Below are positions 14,710-22,627 of a DNA stretch of 32,537 bases, one piece after another. Position 1 is the stretch's first letter. Each line of letters begins with the position of its first letter. Origin of the DNA: Bacillota bacterium (GTDB lineage Bacteria > Bacillota > Clostridia > Christensenellales > SZUA-584); contig JAEZIZ010000009.1 of NCBI GenBank assembly GCA_023415915.1, forward strand, positions 1 through 32,537, read 5' to 3'. The translations under genes were made by a program, and so were the position numbers. Under the pieces are notes generated by a model, which was not told the origin of the DNA, did not search any database, and was given only the letters and a program-made list of their open reading frames with translations.

Positions 14710-15714
14710 TCACAAGCTTTTTTTGCGTACATAGTTAAGCGCCAGAGCAATCGCGAGCACGGCTCCCTTGAAAATGTTGACCGCGTAATAAGGAACCGAC
14801 GCCATGATAAGGCCGTTTTCCAAAACGCCTATCAGTATCGCGCCGGCCAGAGTGCCTAGCGCGTTCGGTTTGCCCGCGCCCGCCACAGACATGCCTATAT
14901 GCGCTGCCGCCACCGAGCCCATCAGATATGCGGAGCCCGAATTAATCTGCGCGTTGCCCACGCGCGCGCCTATCAGCATGCCGCCTATCGATGCGAGTAT
15001 CGTCGACATGAAGTACGCGAGCGCACGGTATTTATTGACGTTGATACCCGAGAGCCTCGCCGCTTCGGGATTGCCGCCTACGGCATACATATAACGGCCG
15101 TGCTTTGTATAGGTCAGGAACAGGAACACCAGGAACACGAGCACAAGCATCAGTATTATTATCCAGGGCTCTTTGCCTATCTCTCTGAAAAGGTCGGGCA
15201 CTTTGCCCGTTGCCGTCGTACCGTCGGGCCGCAGCATGTTTTCGTTTATCGCGCCGCCGCCCGCGTATGTCATCGCCACGCCTTCAAACATGAACATCGT
15301 CGACAATGTAGCGAGCATATCCGGAATCTTCAGCTTTACTATCAGCAGCGCGTTTATGCCGGCGATTACAGTGCAGATTATCATCGTCAACAGTATCGAA
15401 AGCAGCATTCCGCCGGTAGAGTTACCGAAGGAATACCACACAAAAAATGTCATGCAAACCGTATTTGCAAATGTAGCGGTGGAACCGACAGACAAGTCAA
15501 GACCGTTGACGGTTAAAGATATCGTCATGCCGGTGGCAATGACCGTCACTATACATACAGCGCGTATGATCGTGATCATGTTTGAGGCCGTCATGAACGT
15601 CGGCATTGTAATCGAGAACACGATCAGCATTACAGCAATGGTTAACAGCGTTCCCCATTTTGTTGTGAAGTCCATAACCGAGGACTTCTTAACGGTGTTG
15701 GTAGCTTTACTCAT
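14710..15714 (-). CDS. Sugar ABC transporter permease (RbsC type)
   Basis: A 334-residue hydrophobic protein of the BPD_transp_2/RbsC family with about eight to ten membrane segments. The family motifs GLDLSVGSTATFANTV, GGNPEAARLSGINV and AAHIGMSVAGAGKPNALGTLAGAILIGVLENGL are present. It forms the membrane channel of the importer with the ATPase ending two bases upstream and the binding protein. The Shine-Dalgarno sequence GGGAGG lies inside the end of the ATPase gene. RbsC-type systems carry pentoses, hexoses, autoinducer-2 and nucleosides, so the substrate must be inferred from the enzymes. Confidence 0.93.
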   Translation of the reverse strand: MSKATNTVKKSSVMDFTTKWGTLLTIAVMLIVFSITMPTFMTASNMITIIRAVCIVTVIATGMTISLTVNGLDLSVGSTATFANTVCMTFFVWYSFGNSTGGMLLSILLTMIICTVIAGINALLIVKLKIPDMLATLSTMFMFEGVAMTYAGGGAINENMLRPDGTTATGKVPDLFREIGKEPWIIILMLVLVFLVFLFLTYTKHGRYMYAVGGNPEAARLSGINVNKYRALAYFMSTILASIGGMLIGARVGNAQINSGSAYLMGSVAAAHIGMSVAGAGKPNALGTLAGAILIGVLENGLIMASVPYYAVNIFKGAVLAIALALNYVRKKSL

Positions 15715-15716
15715 GT

Positions 15717-17237
15717 TTAACGGCCTCCCGTCGAGTAATATAATAATTCTTTTTCGTTGGTATCTTTAATGTTCATCTCTTTAACGATCTCGCCGTCGAA
15801 CATCACATAAACGCGGTCTGCGATGGCGAGTATCTCGGAAAATTCGCAAGATGTGTAAATGACGCCCTTGCCCTGTGCTACAAGGCCTTCGATAAGCTGA
15901 AATATATCGCGCTTCGCTCCTACGTCCACGCCCTTTGTAGGCTCGTCGAAAATGTAGACTTCGGAATCGCTCACGAGCCATTTGCCCACTACGACCTTTT
16001 GCTGGTTGCCGCCCGATAATAGCGCAACCACCTGGTTTTCGGAAGGCGTTACAATGCCCAGCTCTTTAATCTTCGTCCTTGCAGCGCCGCGCTGGCGGCT
16101 TTTGCTGACAAATTTGATTTTACTCAGGAATTTGCCGAGTGCAGATATCGTGATATTAGCGTAAAGCGGGTCCGTCACCAGCACGCCTTCCTTTCGGCGT
16201 TCTTCCGGCACGAGCGCTAAGCCCCTTGAAACTGCCTGCGTTGGGTTTTTGGGGTTTATTTTCTTTCCGTTAAGTATCACATCGCCCGAACTTACGCGGT
16301 ATGCGCCAAAAAGCGTTTTGCAGAGTTCCGTTTTGCCTGCGCCTACAAGACCTGCGATACCCACAATCTCGCCTCTTTTGACTGTCATATCGATATTTAC
16401 AACCTTGTTGGTGCGCTCGGTCAGATTCTTGACGTTAAGCAGTACGTCCCCTATTTCCACAACCTTTTTGGGATAATTCTCATCGAATTTTCGTCCCAGC
16501 ATATACTCAACTATCTGGTTTATCGTGAGATCGGATGTGATTGGCATATCCTTGACGACCATACCGTCCTTCATAATGGTGATATGCTCGCAAATTTCAA
16601 ACAGCTCGGCCAGCCGGTGAGAGATAAACACTATGCCCACGTTTTCCATCTGGGCAAGATTACGTACGATTTTAAAGAAGTTCTCGGTTTCTGTTCTGGA
16701 AAGCGGCGCCGTCGGCTCGTCCAGTATCAGAAACTTGCATTGTTCAACCACTGCACGCGCTATGAGCACCATCTGCTTCTCAGCGAGCGACAGCTCGGAA
16801 ACAAGCTTTCTCACATCGATGTCCATACCGAGACGGTTAAGCGCCTGTTTGGCCGTTTTTCTTATATGAGGCCAGTTAACAACCTGTTTCTTATTCATTT
16901 TGTTGGCCAGTGTGTTGAGCATGATGTTTTCCCCTACCGTGAGATAGGGCACCAGCGCCACATCGACCTCCTGATATACTATTTCAATGCCCAAATTTTT
17001 CGCTGCTTTCGGCGAACGAATTTCGCATTCCTCTCCGTCGATATATATCTTGCCGCTGTAATGCGAATTCACGCCCGACAAGACCTTCATCAGCGTGGAT
17101 TTGCCTGCGCCGTTGGCTCCAATAAGTGCGCGTATCTCACCGCTTTTAAGATCGAAATCAACATTTGAAAGCGCTTTGACGCCGGGGAATTCTATTGAAA
17201 TGTCGCGCATAGACAGCGTTGCGTTTGCTGCTTTCAT
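15717..17237 (-). CDS. Sugar ABC transporter ATP-binding protein (RbsA type, two ATPase domains)
   Basis: A 506-residue double ATPase. The first domain has Walker A GANGAGKST, signature LSLAEKQ and Walker B FLILDEPTAPLS. The second has a degenerate Walker A (GLVGAGKTE), signature LSGGNQQK and Walker B VYIFDEPTKGVD. This asymmetry is normal for RbsA, MglA and XylG. It powers import through the permease encoded next. The ATG at 17237 was chosen because AGGTGA is correctly spaced before it and the homologous fold starts there. A 135-bp gap with a long hairpin separates it from the binding-protein gene. Confidence 0.94.
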   Translation of the reverse strand: MKAANATLSMRDISIEFPGVKALSNVDFDLKSGEIRALIGANGAGKSTLMKVLSGVNSHYSGKIYIDGEECEIRSPKAAKNLGIEIVYQEVDVALVPYLTVGENIMLNTLANKMNKKQVVNWPHIRKTAKQALNRLGMDIDVRKLVSELSLAEKQMVLIARAVVEQCKFLILDEPTAPLSRTETENFFKIVRNLAQMENVGIVFISHRLAELFEICEHITIMKDGMVVKDMPITSDLTINQIVEYMLGRKFDENYPKKVVEIGDVLLNVKNLTERTNKVVNIDMTVKRGEIVGIAGLVGAGKTELCKTLFGAYRVSSGDVILNGKKINPKNPTQAVSRGLALVPEERRKEGVLVTDPLYANITISALGKFLSKIKFVSKSRQRGAARTKIKELGIVTPSENQVVALLSGGNQQKVVVGKWLVSDSEVYIFDEPTKGVDVGAKRDIFQLIEGLVAQGKGVIYTSCEFSEILAIADRVYVMFDGEIVKEMNIKDTNEKELLYYSTGGR

Positions 17238-17314
17238 ACCATTCACCTGCCAAATCAAAATCTCTGATTTAATCAGTCGTCAATCACGGGAGTTTTTAAA
17301 ACGCTTCTTAGCTG

Positions 17315-17361
17315 TCAGCTAAATCTCCCCTCCGGCTTCCGCCGGAGGGGACCCTAGCTGA
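17315..17361 (-). repeat. Long imperfect palindrome between binding-protein and ATPase genes
   Basis: CCCCTCCGGC and GCCGGAGGGG form a perfect 10-bp stem with a 4-base loop (17327-17350). TCAGCTA and TAGCTGA pair further out (17315-17321, 17355-17361). No T-run follows on the minus strand. A stable hairpin at this place commonly protects the 3' end of the binding-protein message and lowers expression of the downstream transporter genes. The ACCC tail loosely resembles the repeat family at 21475, 24103 and 28187. Confidence 0.7.
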
Positions 17362-17372
17362 TTTAAACGTTA

Positions 17373-18557
17373 TCAGCCTTTAACGGCGGCTTTAATCTCA
17401 GCCATCCAGGCATAGCTGTCGAACACGCCTTTTTCCTGACCCCAGCCGTCAACAACAGTCGCAATATTAGTCATGTTGATGGACGAATTGAGCTGTGTCG
17501 TTTCAACGCCCTGAGCGTCGAGGTTATAGGTGTCGGGCGTCTCTTCGCCAACGAATTTGGCGGCGAGCAATCTCATGTCGGCAATACCGATTAGCTTGGG
17601 ATCAACAGCGGCGGTGGAAACCCACACGTCCGGGTTGGCAAGCATAAGGTTGATATCGTCGTTGGATATGTCGATAGACATGATCTTTATGTCGGTTCTT
17701 CCGGCGTCGTTGAGCGCCTGCAGGCAGCCTTTGGCAAGTTCGTCATACGAACCCCAGATAGCGTCCACGGTGCCTTCGGGGTACTTCGGCAGAATCGCAG
17801 CCAAAGCATCCTGCGTGCCGCCGCGGGCATTGGAGAAATCTACCGGCCCGATAAGGGCTACTTCTTCGATCTTGCCTTCGGCGACATACTTGTCATAGAT
17901 CACCTGACGACGATCCAGCGGCGGGATTCCGGGGCCCATCCATGCGCGGATAACCTTAATGGGCTGTTTGGATTCGTCGAAGTGTTTGACGATAGAACCT
18001 AAGGAAAGTTCGGCAAGTTTCGCATCTTCCTGAGCCGTGCTTGTCACGCCTTCAAGTATCTCGCCGTTCGGGTCGCCGTCCTTATAGGGGACGGAGTCGA
18101 ACGTGACAACCTTCATGCCTTTTTGCACAGCGGGGAGCAGGGAATCATAGGTATAGCCTGCCTCGCCGTGAGAAAGTATGAGGCCGTCATAGTCCTTCTG
18201 GATAACCTGAGCTATCGTTTCCTGGCATTTCGCGTTATCGCCGTCTGTTACGTATGTGTCAACTATGAAGCCTAGCGCCTGGCCTTCAGATGTGCAGCCT
18301 TCGAGGAACTGCTGAGTATGGTCGCCAGCTGCCAGATTGCGGATAACCGCTACCTTGATCTGACCGTCCGCCATCTGATCGGGCATATACTTTTTGAGCA
18401 GTTCCGCAACAGCGTTGCTGTCGCCTGCCGGGGCCTGGGCTTCAGCGGATTTAGCCGGAGCAGAAGGCTCAGTGGTCGCAGATGGTGCTGTCGTGCCACA
18501 AGCCGCCAAAGATACCATCATGGCAACAGCAATCAGGACATACAAAAGCTTTTTCAT
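17373..18557 (-). CDS. Sugar ABC transporter substrate-binding lipoprotein (RbsB type)
   Basis: A 394-residue lipoprotein: signal peptide MKKLLYVLIAVAMMVSLAAC with the acylated Cys at 20, a Ser/Thr/Pro/Ala-rich linker to about 50, then a Peripla_BP_4-type sugar-binding fold (IKVAVIRNLAAGDHTQQFLEG, YDGLILSHG, GTVDAIWGSYDELAKGCLQAL, IKIMSIDISNDD). It captures the sugar outside the membrane for the RbsA/RbsC-type transporter. The ATG at 18557 has GGAGGA just upstream; the longer frame would disrupt the signal peptide. Compared with RbsB it is long, mainly because of the linker. Confidence 0.94.
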   Translation of the reverse strand: MKKLLYVLIAVAMMVSLAACGTTAPSATTEPSAPAKSAEAQAPAGDSNAVAELLKKYMPDQMADGQIKVAVIRNLAAGDHTQQFLEGCTSEGQALGFIVDTYVTDGDNAKCQETIAQVIQKDYDGLILSHGEAGYTYDSLLPAVQKGMKVVTFDSVPYKDGDPNGEILEGVTSTAQEDAKLAELSLGSIVKHFDESKQPIKVIRAWMGPGIPPLDRRQVIYDKYVAEGKIEEVALIGPVDFSNARGGTQDALAAILPKYPEGTVDAIWGSYDELAKGCLQALNDAGRTDIKIMSIDISNDDINLMLANPDVWVSTAAVDPKLIGIADMRLLAAKFVGEETPDTYNLDAQGVETTQLNSSINMTNIATVVDGWGQEKGVFDSYAWMAEIKAAVKG

Positions 18558-18611
18558 GTTTTTCCTCCATTTATTGATTATATTTGAGCACTCCCGTGTT
18601 GCTCGTCTCAA

Positions 18612-19328
18612 TTAGCGGAACTCTATGTTCCTTAAGTCATGCGGGTCTATGGCTTTGAGCAGCCTCAATTCCTCGTCAGTCGGTTCAGGCGTTGTTTTCA
18701 GCTCGAGATACCTGATGGGAAACCCGGTGTTTTTAGCCACTTCGTCTATTGAAGAGCCGGGATGGACGCTGTCGAGTATCAATTCCCCGCCATACATCGT
18801 AAACACGCAAAGCGGTGTGATTATAGCGCTCACATTTCCGCGCGCCGTCATGAAGTCTACGTTTGGCACAAATGTACGCTTATCGTGTTTTGTGCGCCAT
18901 ATGACAGCTCTTTTTGCCGTAGGTATCAGCACGGCGCTGCCCGCTCCTCCCGGCAGCCTTACCTTGGGCTCGTGGTAATCGCCTATTACCGACGCGTTGA
19001 CCGCTCCTGAATTGTCAAACTGCACGCCGCTTAAGAAAGCGACGTCCAGTCCGCCGCGCATGGACAGGTCGAAAACTTCCATCAGCGGAAAGCTTGCGGG
19101 CGCCGACTTATAAAGCTCGCTGCCGGCGCTGGTATACGATACGAGTTTTGGCTCTGCAGGATCTACGCCGCCCGGTATGTTCAAGTGGACCGCACGGGGC
19201 GCGTGCGCAGCTTTGGCAAGCAATACGGCGATCATCGGCATATGCGAGGATACGCCGTGGAACACTCTGTCGCCGTCTTTTATCATGCGCGCCATCGCGC
19301 ACACCATTATGTCGCAAACCCTAGCCAC
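18612..19328 (-). CDS. CoA-transferase-like subunit B (GctB/IpdB type)
   Basis: A 238-residue beta subunit of a family-I CoA-transferase-type enzyme, with KDGDRVFHGVSSHMPMIAVLLAK near the N-terminus, the LMEVFDLSMRGGLDVAFLSGVQFD core and RLPGGAGSAVLIPTAKRAVI. It pairs with the A subunit, whose stop it overlaps by eight bases. The GTG start is preceded by GGAGG. In glutaconate CoA-transferase the catalytic Glu lies near residue 54 of this subunit. The corresponding stretch here reads HLNIPGGVDP (48-57) and has no Glu, so transferase activity is uncertain; IpdAB, which also lacks it, is a ring-opening hydrolase. The function is best left open. Confidence 0.85.
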   Translation of the reverse strand: MARVCDIMVCAMARMIKDGDRVFHGVSSHMPMIAVLLAKAAHAPRAVHLNIPGGVDPAEPKLVSYTSAGSELYKSAPASFPLMEVFDLSMRGGLDVAFLSGVQFDNSGAVNASVIGDYHEPKVRLPGGAGSAVLIPTAKRAVIWRTKHDKRTFVPNVDFMTARGNVSAIITPLCVFTMYGGELILDSVHPGSSIDEVAKNTGFPIRYLELKTTPEPTDEELRLLKAIDPHDLRNIEFR

Positions 19329-20118
19329 GCCGCGCCTCCAGGTATAAAGACAACTCGCTTGCGTCTTTTATTGATAAAAACTTTTTTATGGATTCATGAT
19401 CAAGTTCGTTAACGCCGTAGCATGCGCAAGGCTTTGCGCCGTGCGGTGCGTGCGTTACGCTGCTCACCAGAAAGCCCGGAATATCGGCCTTTGTTTCACT
19501 GCCGCGGAAATACGCTTCGTCCACCACTTCTTCGGTTGTAAGTATCACCTGCTTAGATGCGCGCGATAATAATACGTCTTCATACTTGGGCCCGAGTATA
19601 AGAGCGTTGCCGTGTGCGTCCGCTTTATGTACATGCAGCACCGCGTAATCCGGCGCAATTGCCGATACAAGCGTCACTGGGTCGCCCGAGAAAGGATCGG
19701 TGATACGCTTAAAGTAAGGATTTACGTATATCAGATCGCTCTCGGTAAGCCCGCGTACGGGCATAAACGGAACTCCGTAGGACGCGGCGCGCAGCGCAGA
19801 AATCAACGTGTAGCACGCGTGCTCGTTTGCTTTAACGAGGCCTTTTTGTACGCTTGCGCGATAGTGCTGTGCAAGCGAATATTCGGTTTCATAGCTGACG
19901 AAACCCGCATCCACGCTTTTCACGCAGCCCGCGAGGCACAGCAGGTCGATATCCATGGCGCCTGCCGTTTTGACAAGCTGCAGCGATCTTTTTTTCTGGC
20001 GCGCCATTTCAAAAACCGCGGCCATGGGCGCGCGATTCAGCGTGTTGCCGCCAAGGCCCACAATCGCTCCGTCGGGTATATTTGCAATTGCGTCTTTAAG
20101 GCTCAAAAGCTTGTCCAT
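19321..20118 (-). CDS. CoA-transferase-like subunit A (GctA/IpdA type)
   Basis: A 265-residue alpha subunit of the same enzyme. It starts MDKLLSLKDAIANIPDGAIVGLGGNTLNRAP, the typical strand and glycine loop of family-I CoA-transferases. Later it has VVKT-like and YGVPFMPVRGLTESDL stretches and APDYAVLHVHKADAHGNALI. It would bind the acyl or CoA moiety together with the B subunit. The start at 20118 was chosen because the family fold begins there and GAGG precedes it; an upstream extension lies in the flavoprotein gene. The natural acyl substrate cannot be predicted. Confidence 0.87.
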   Translation of the reverse strand: MDKLLSLKDAIANIPDGAIVGLGGNTLNRAPMAAVFEMARQKKRSLQLVKTAGAMDIDLLCLAGCVKSVDAGFVSYETEYSLAQHYRASVQKGLVKANEHACYTLISALRAASYGVPFMPVRGLTESDLIYVNPYFKRITDPFSGDPVTLVSAIAPDYAVLHVHKADAHGNALILGPKYEDVLLSRASKQVILTTEEVVDEAYFRGSETKADIPGFLVSSVTHAPHGAKPCACYGVNELDHESIKKFLSIKDASELSLYLEARRG

Positions 20119-20125
20119 GCCAGCC

Positions 20126-21457
20126 TCACTTCGCCGCGTTGGCGGCAATATGAACCGCATCCCAGACGCCCGAGAAAGGCGGCGCATAGGCAAGGTCCAC
20201 CATTCCAAGCTCATTTGTCGTCATTCCTGCGTGTATCGCTATAGCGAACATATCCACGCGCAGCACGGCGCCCTGCCTGCCCGCCGCGCATGCTCCCAGC
20301 AGACGCTTCGTTCCCTTTTCGTATATAAGCTTAATCGCTATTGCCGTTTGCCCCGGGTAATACGCGGGATGATTGTAAGCTGTAACAAGGCTTGTGCGGT
20401 AATCGATTCCGAGTCTCCGGGCATCGGCTTCGCTCATGCCCGTACGGCCCATCTCTATGCCGCAGACTTTTATCGCCGCCGTACCTAAAGCGCCCACAAA
20501 TTTTTCGTGCCTGCCCAGCATGTTTTCGCCTGCGATTCTGCCGCACTTGTTGGCTACGGTGCCCAGCGGCAGGAAGTAATCTTCCTGCATTATCTTGTTG
20601 TACGTGACGGCGCAGTCTCCTGCGGCATATATGCCCGGTATCGATGTGCGCATTTCGCGGTCCACAATAATGGCTCCGTTTTTCGCCATGCGAATGCCCG
20701 TGTCTTTAAGAAATTGCGTCGCGGGCATCACGCCTACAGCCATAAGTATGATATCCGCCTGATATTCCCCGCGGCTGGTACGCACAACGCGATGCGTCTG
20801 CTTTTCTTCTATTTCCAGCACGCGCTCGCCCGTATTCACCTGCGCGCCGTTTTGCTTTAATTCCTGCGTCGCCATTTCGGAGAATTCTGGCTCAAAAGGC
20901 GAGAGAATGCGGTTAGCTTCCTCTATAACGGTGACTTCCTTGCCAAGGCCCAGAAGCGCCTCCGTCATTTCGATTCCAATATATCCGCCTCCCACCACCA
21001 CGCATTTGCGTACGGACGGATGGCTTGCCACTTTTTGCAGAAGCAGGCCGTCCTCCAGCGTTTTTATATAGAACACTCCGGCGTTGTCAATGCCGGTAAT
21101 GGGCGGCACAACGCTGGTGCAGCCCGTCGCTATAAGCAGCGAGTCATAGCTGTCCTTGAAAACTTCGCCGTTTTCCAGATTGCTGACCGTTACGGTTTTT
21201 TGTTCGGGGGATACTGACAGCACTTCATGTTTAAGATACGTATTGATTCCGGCTTTGCTGAACTCTTCACGCGTGCGGGCGATCATCTTTGTATAGTCGG
21301 TATTTTCACCGCTCACAAAATAGGGCAGCCCGCAAGCGCCGTATGAAAGGTAATTGCCCTTTTCATAGACCGTGACCTCGGCGGTCGGATCGTTTCTTTT
21401 GATTTTCGAAGCGGCTGACATCCCTGCGGCAACGCCACCGATGATGACTGCTTTCAT
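20126..21457 (-). CDS. CoA-disulfide reductase / NADH oxidase-type flavoprotein
   Basis: A 443-residue single-cysteine pyridine-nucleotide-disulfide oxidoreductase. It has an FAD-binding GGVAAGMSAA at 8-17, the active Cys in LSYGACGLPYF (Cys42), an NAD(P)H-binding VVGGGYIGIEM, the second FAD motif GIYAAGDCA and a C-terminal dimerisation domain. This layout fits CoA-disulfide reductase, NADH oxidase/peroxidase or NADH-dependent persulfide reductase; no rhodanese domain is fused. In this operon a role in keeping CoA or another thiol reduced is plausible. The ATG at 21457 follows AGGGGC; palindromic repeat 1 lies just upstream in the leader. Confidence 0.9.
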   Translation of the reverse strand: MKAVIIGGVAAGMSAASKIKRNDPTAEVTVYEKGNYLSYGACGLPYFVSGENTDYTKMIARTREEFSKAGINTYLKHEVLSVSPEQKTVTVSNLENGEVFKDSYDSLLIATGCTSVVPPITGIDNAGVFYIKTLEDGLLLQKVASHPSVRKCVVVGGGYIGIEMTEALLGLGKEVTVIEEANRILSPFEPEFSEMATQELKQNGAQVNTGERVLEIEEKQTHRVVRTSRGEYQADIILMAVGVMPATQFLKDTGIRMAKNGAIIVDREMRTSIPGIYAAGDCAVTYNKIMQEDYFLPLGTVANKCGRIAGENMLGRHEKFVGALGTAAIKVCGIEMGRTGMSEADARRLGIDYRTSLVTAYNHPAYYPGQTAIAIKLIYEKGTKRLLGACAAGRQGAVLRVDMFAIAIHAGMTTNELGMVDLAYAPPFSGVWDAVHIAANAAK

Positions 21458-21474
21458 CGCTGCCCCTTTCAACA

Positions 21475-21509
21475 CCCCAAAAAGCCTCATGTCTTTTTGG
21501 GGGCCCCGT
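21475..21509 (+). repeat. Palindromic repeat, copy 1
   Basis: CCCCAAAAAG and CTTTTTGGGG form a perfect 10-bp stem with an 8-base loop, followed by GCCCCGT. It is one of a family of similar elements, all in this orientation. On the minus strand it lies in the leader of the flavoprotein gene, a few bases before its ribosome site. Confidence 0.8.
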
Positions 21510-21517
21510 TATTTACA

Positions 21518-21552
21518 CCCCATCAAGCCTCATGTCTTTTTGGGGACCCCGT
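21518..21552 (+). repeat. Palindromic repeat, copy 2
   Basis: CCCCATCAAG, an 8-base loop nearly identical to copy 1, CTTTTTGGGG and the tail ACCCCGT. Two internal pairs are mismatched. Confidence 0.8.
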
Positions 21553-21559
21553 ATACACA

Positions 21560-21594
21560 CCCCATCAAGCCTTGCGTCTTGCTGGGGACCCCGT
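21560..21594 (+). repeat. Palindromic repeat, copy 3
   Basis: CCCCATCAAG pairs with CTTGCTGGGG and the tail is ACCCCGT. One of the two mismatches of copy 2 is restored to C-G here, which suggests the stem is selected for. Confidence 0.8.
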
Positions 21595-21636
21595 ATCAAT
21601 GTATTTATAATGTAGCTGAATTAAAAATACGAATGC

Positions 21637-22533
21637 TTATAAGTCCTTAATGCGTTTCAGCACTTCCTGCGTGATCTTCTCTATATCGCTTGCGCCGACG
21701 TTTGAAGGCGCGGGCGAGGCCGAACACCCGCACGATTTATCGTCCTTATTGTCCGGCGTATATGTCTTTAACTCTTTGCTCTGCTGAGAAGATTGGGCAA
21801 TCGGCGAGTGCGGCGTAACCACGTCCTTAAGATTGGTTGGTTTCGGCGCACACGGCGGTACGCCGCCCGCGTTTATACCCAGGTTCTTGCGGATATCTAA
21901 AAGTTCCTTAACCTGGTCGCAGCTTAATACGTTTGCCTTGCCTATAATATTGCCGGTATACATCAGAATCAACGCGTAATGCTCCATAGCTTCAAGGCGG
22001 TAAAACGCTTCGATAAGCGACTTTCCCCAGGAAAGCGCGCCATGGTTTCCAAGAAGAACGGCGTTGTAATCCTTGCAATAAGGCGCGATGGAGTCCGGTA
22101 TTCCCTGCGAGCCCGGCGTTTCATAATGCACGCAAGGCACGGTACCAAGATTTACGAGCGCTTCGGGATAAATAGCCCGGTCAAGGCCGATGCCCGCTAT
22201 TGCAAAAGATGTGCAAATCGGCGGATGAGCGTGCGTCACACCCATCACCTCAGGGTTTTCCTTGTAAACACGTATATGCATTTTTATTTCCGACGAGGGT
22301 TTTAACGGGCCGGTGGAAAGAACGGTACCGTCAAGGCGCATTTTGACAAGCATATCTTCATCCATAAAGCCCTTTGATACGCCTGTGGGCGTCGCCCAGA
22401 TAATATCGTCGTCAACCTTGCAGCTGATGTTGCCGTCGTTTGCCGCAACAAAGTTTTTCATATACATTCTGCGGCCTACTTCCAATATTGTCTGCTTTGC
22501 TTCATGGTCTGTTGGAAAACGCACGTCACTCAT
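21637..22533 (-). CDS. Class II aldolase (fuculose-phosphate type) with encapsulation-type C-terminal tail
   Basis: A 298-residue protein. Residues 1-220 are a class II aldolase/adducin domain with zinc ligands in THAHPP (His101, His103) and GNHG (His164) and catalytic Glu82 in SSE. Relatives split fuculose-1-P, rhamnulose-1-P or 5-deoxyribulose-1-P into DHAP plus an aldehyde (lactaldehyde or acetaldehyde). After it comes a low-complexity linker of about 60 residues rich in Pro, Ser, Lys and Cys (SCGCS), then a short amphipathic helix SDIEKITQEVLKRIKDL (282-298). This is the pattern of encapsulation peptides on microcompartment cargo. It is first gene of the operon, behind a strong promoter, in line with a core role. 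Confidence 0.92.
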   Translation of the reverse strand: MSDVRFPTDHEAKQTILEVGRRMYMKNFVAANDGNISCKVDDDIIWATPTGVSKGFMDEDMLVKMRLDGTVLSTGPLKPSSEIKMHIRVYKENPEVMGVTHAHPPICTSFAIAGIGLDRAIYPEALVNLGTVPCVHYETPGSQGIPDSIAPYCKDYNAVLLGNHGALSWGKSLIEAFYRLEAMEHYALILMYTGNIIGKANVLSCDQVKELLDIRKNLGINAGGVPPCAPKPTNLKDVVTPHSPIAQSSQQSKELKTYTPDNKDDKSCGCSASPAPSNVGASDIEKITQEVLKRIKDL

Positions 22534-22562
22534 ATTAAAACTCCAATTATATTAATTCCGGC

Positions 22563-22593
22563 GTTTAGGATATCGTTTAGTATTATTGTTTAG
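22563..22593 (+). promoter_or_regulatory. Three GTTTAG half-sites downstream of the operon promoter
   Basis: GTTTAG occurs at 22563, 22575 and 22588 (12- and 13-base steps, about one helical turn), the last two as GTTTAGT. They lie about 30-60 bases after the predicted start of transcription, a repressing position. The same word makes up the palindrome at 22764-22786. The operon's LacI protein is the natural candidate binder. Confidence 0.45.
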
Positions 22594-22627
22594 TGTTTAT
22601 TTGTATGAATTTGTTTTAATAATGCAT

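Larger units (their letters stand above)
8589..22533 (-). other. Fourteen-gene microcompartment-linked sugar-phosphate operon
   Basis: Fourteen genes run in one direction with mostly short gaps. In order from the promoter they are aldolase, CoADR-like flavoprotein, CoA-transferase A and B, sugar-binding protein, ATPase, permease, MtnK-like, MtnA-like, BMC shell, RbsD/FucU, DhaK, DhaL and LacI. The larger gaps carry repeats (21458-21636), a long hairpin (17315-17361) and a 301-bp spacer (11723-12023). A strong promoter and possible operators lie upstream at 22563-22786. The content points to uptake and DHAP-shunt-type cleavage of a pentose such as 5-deoxyribose or 5-methylthioribose. Confidence 0.7.

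Noticed and set aside
21475..21594. Three regularly spaced repeats that look like a short CRISPR array
   Set aside because: The period is about 42 bases with only 7-9 bases between units, each unit is a hairpin, single copies occur elsewhere, and no cas gene is present.
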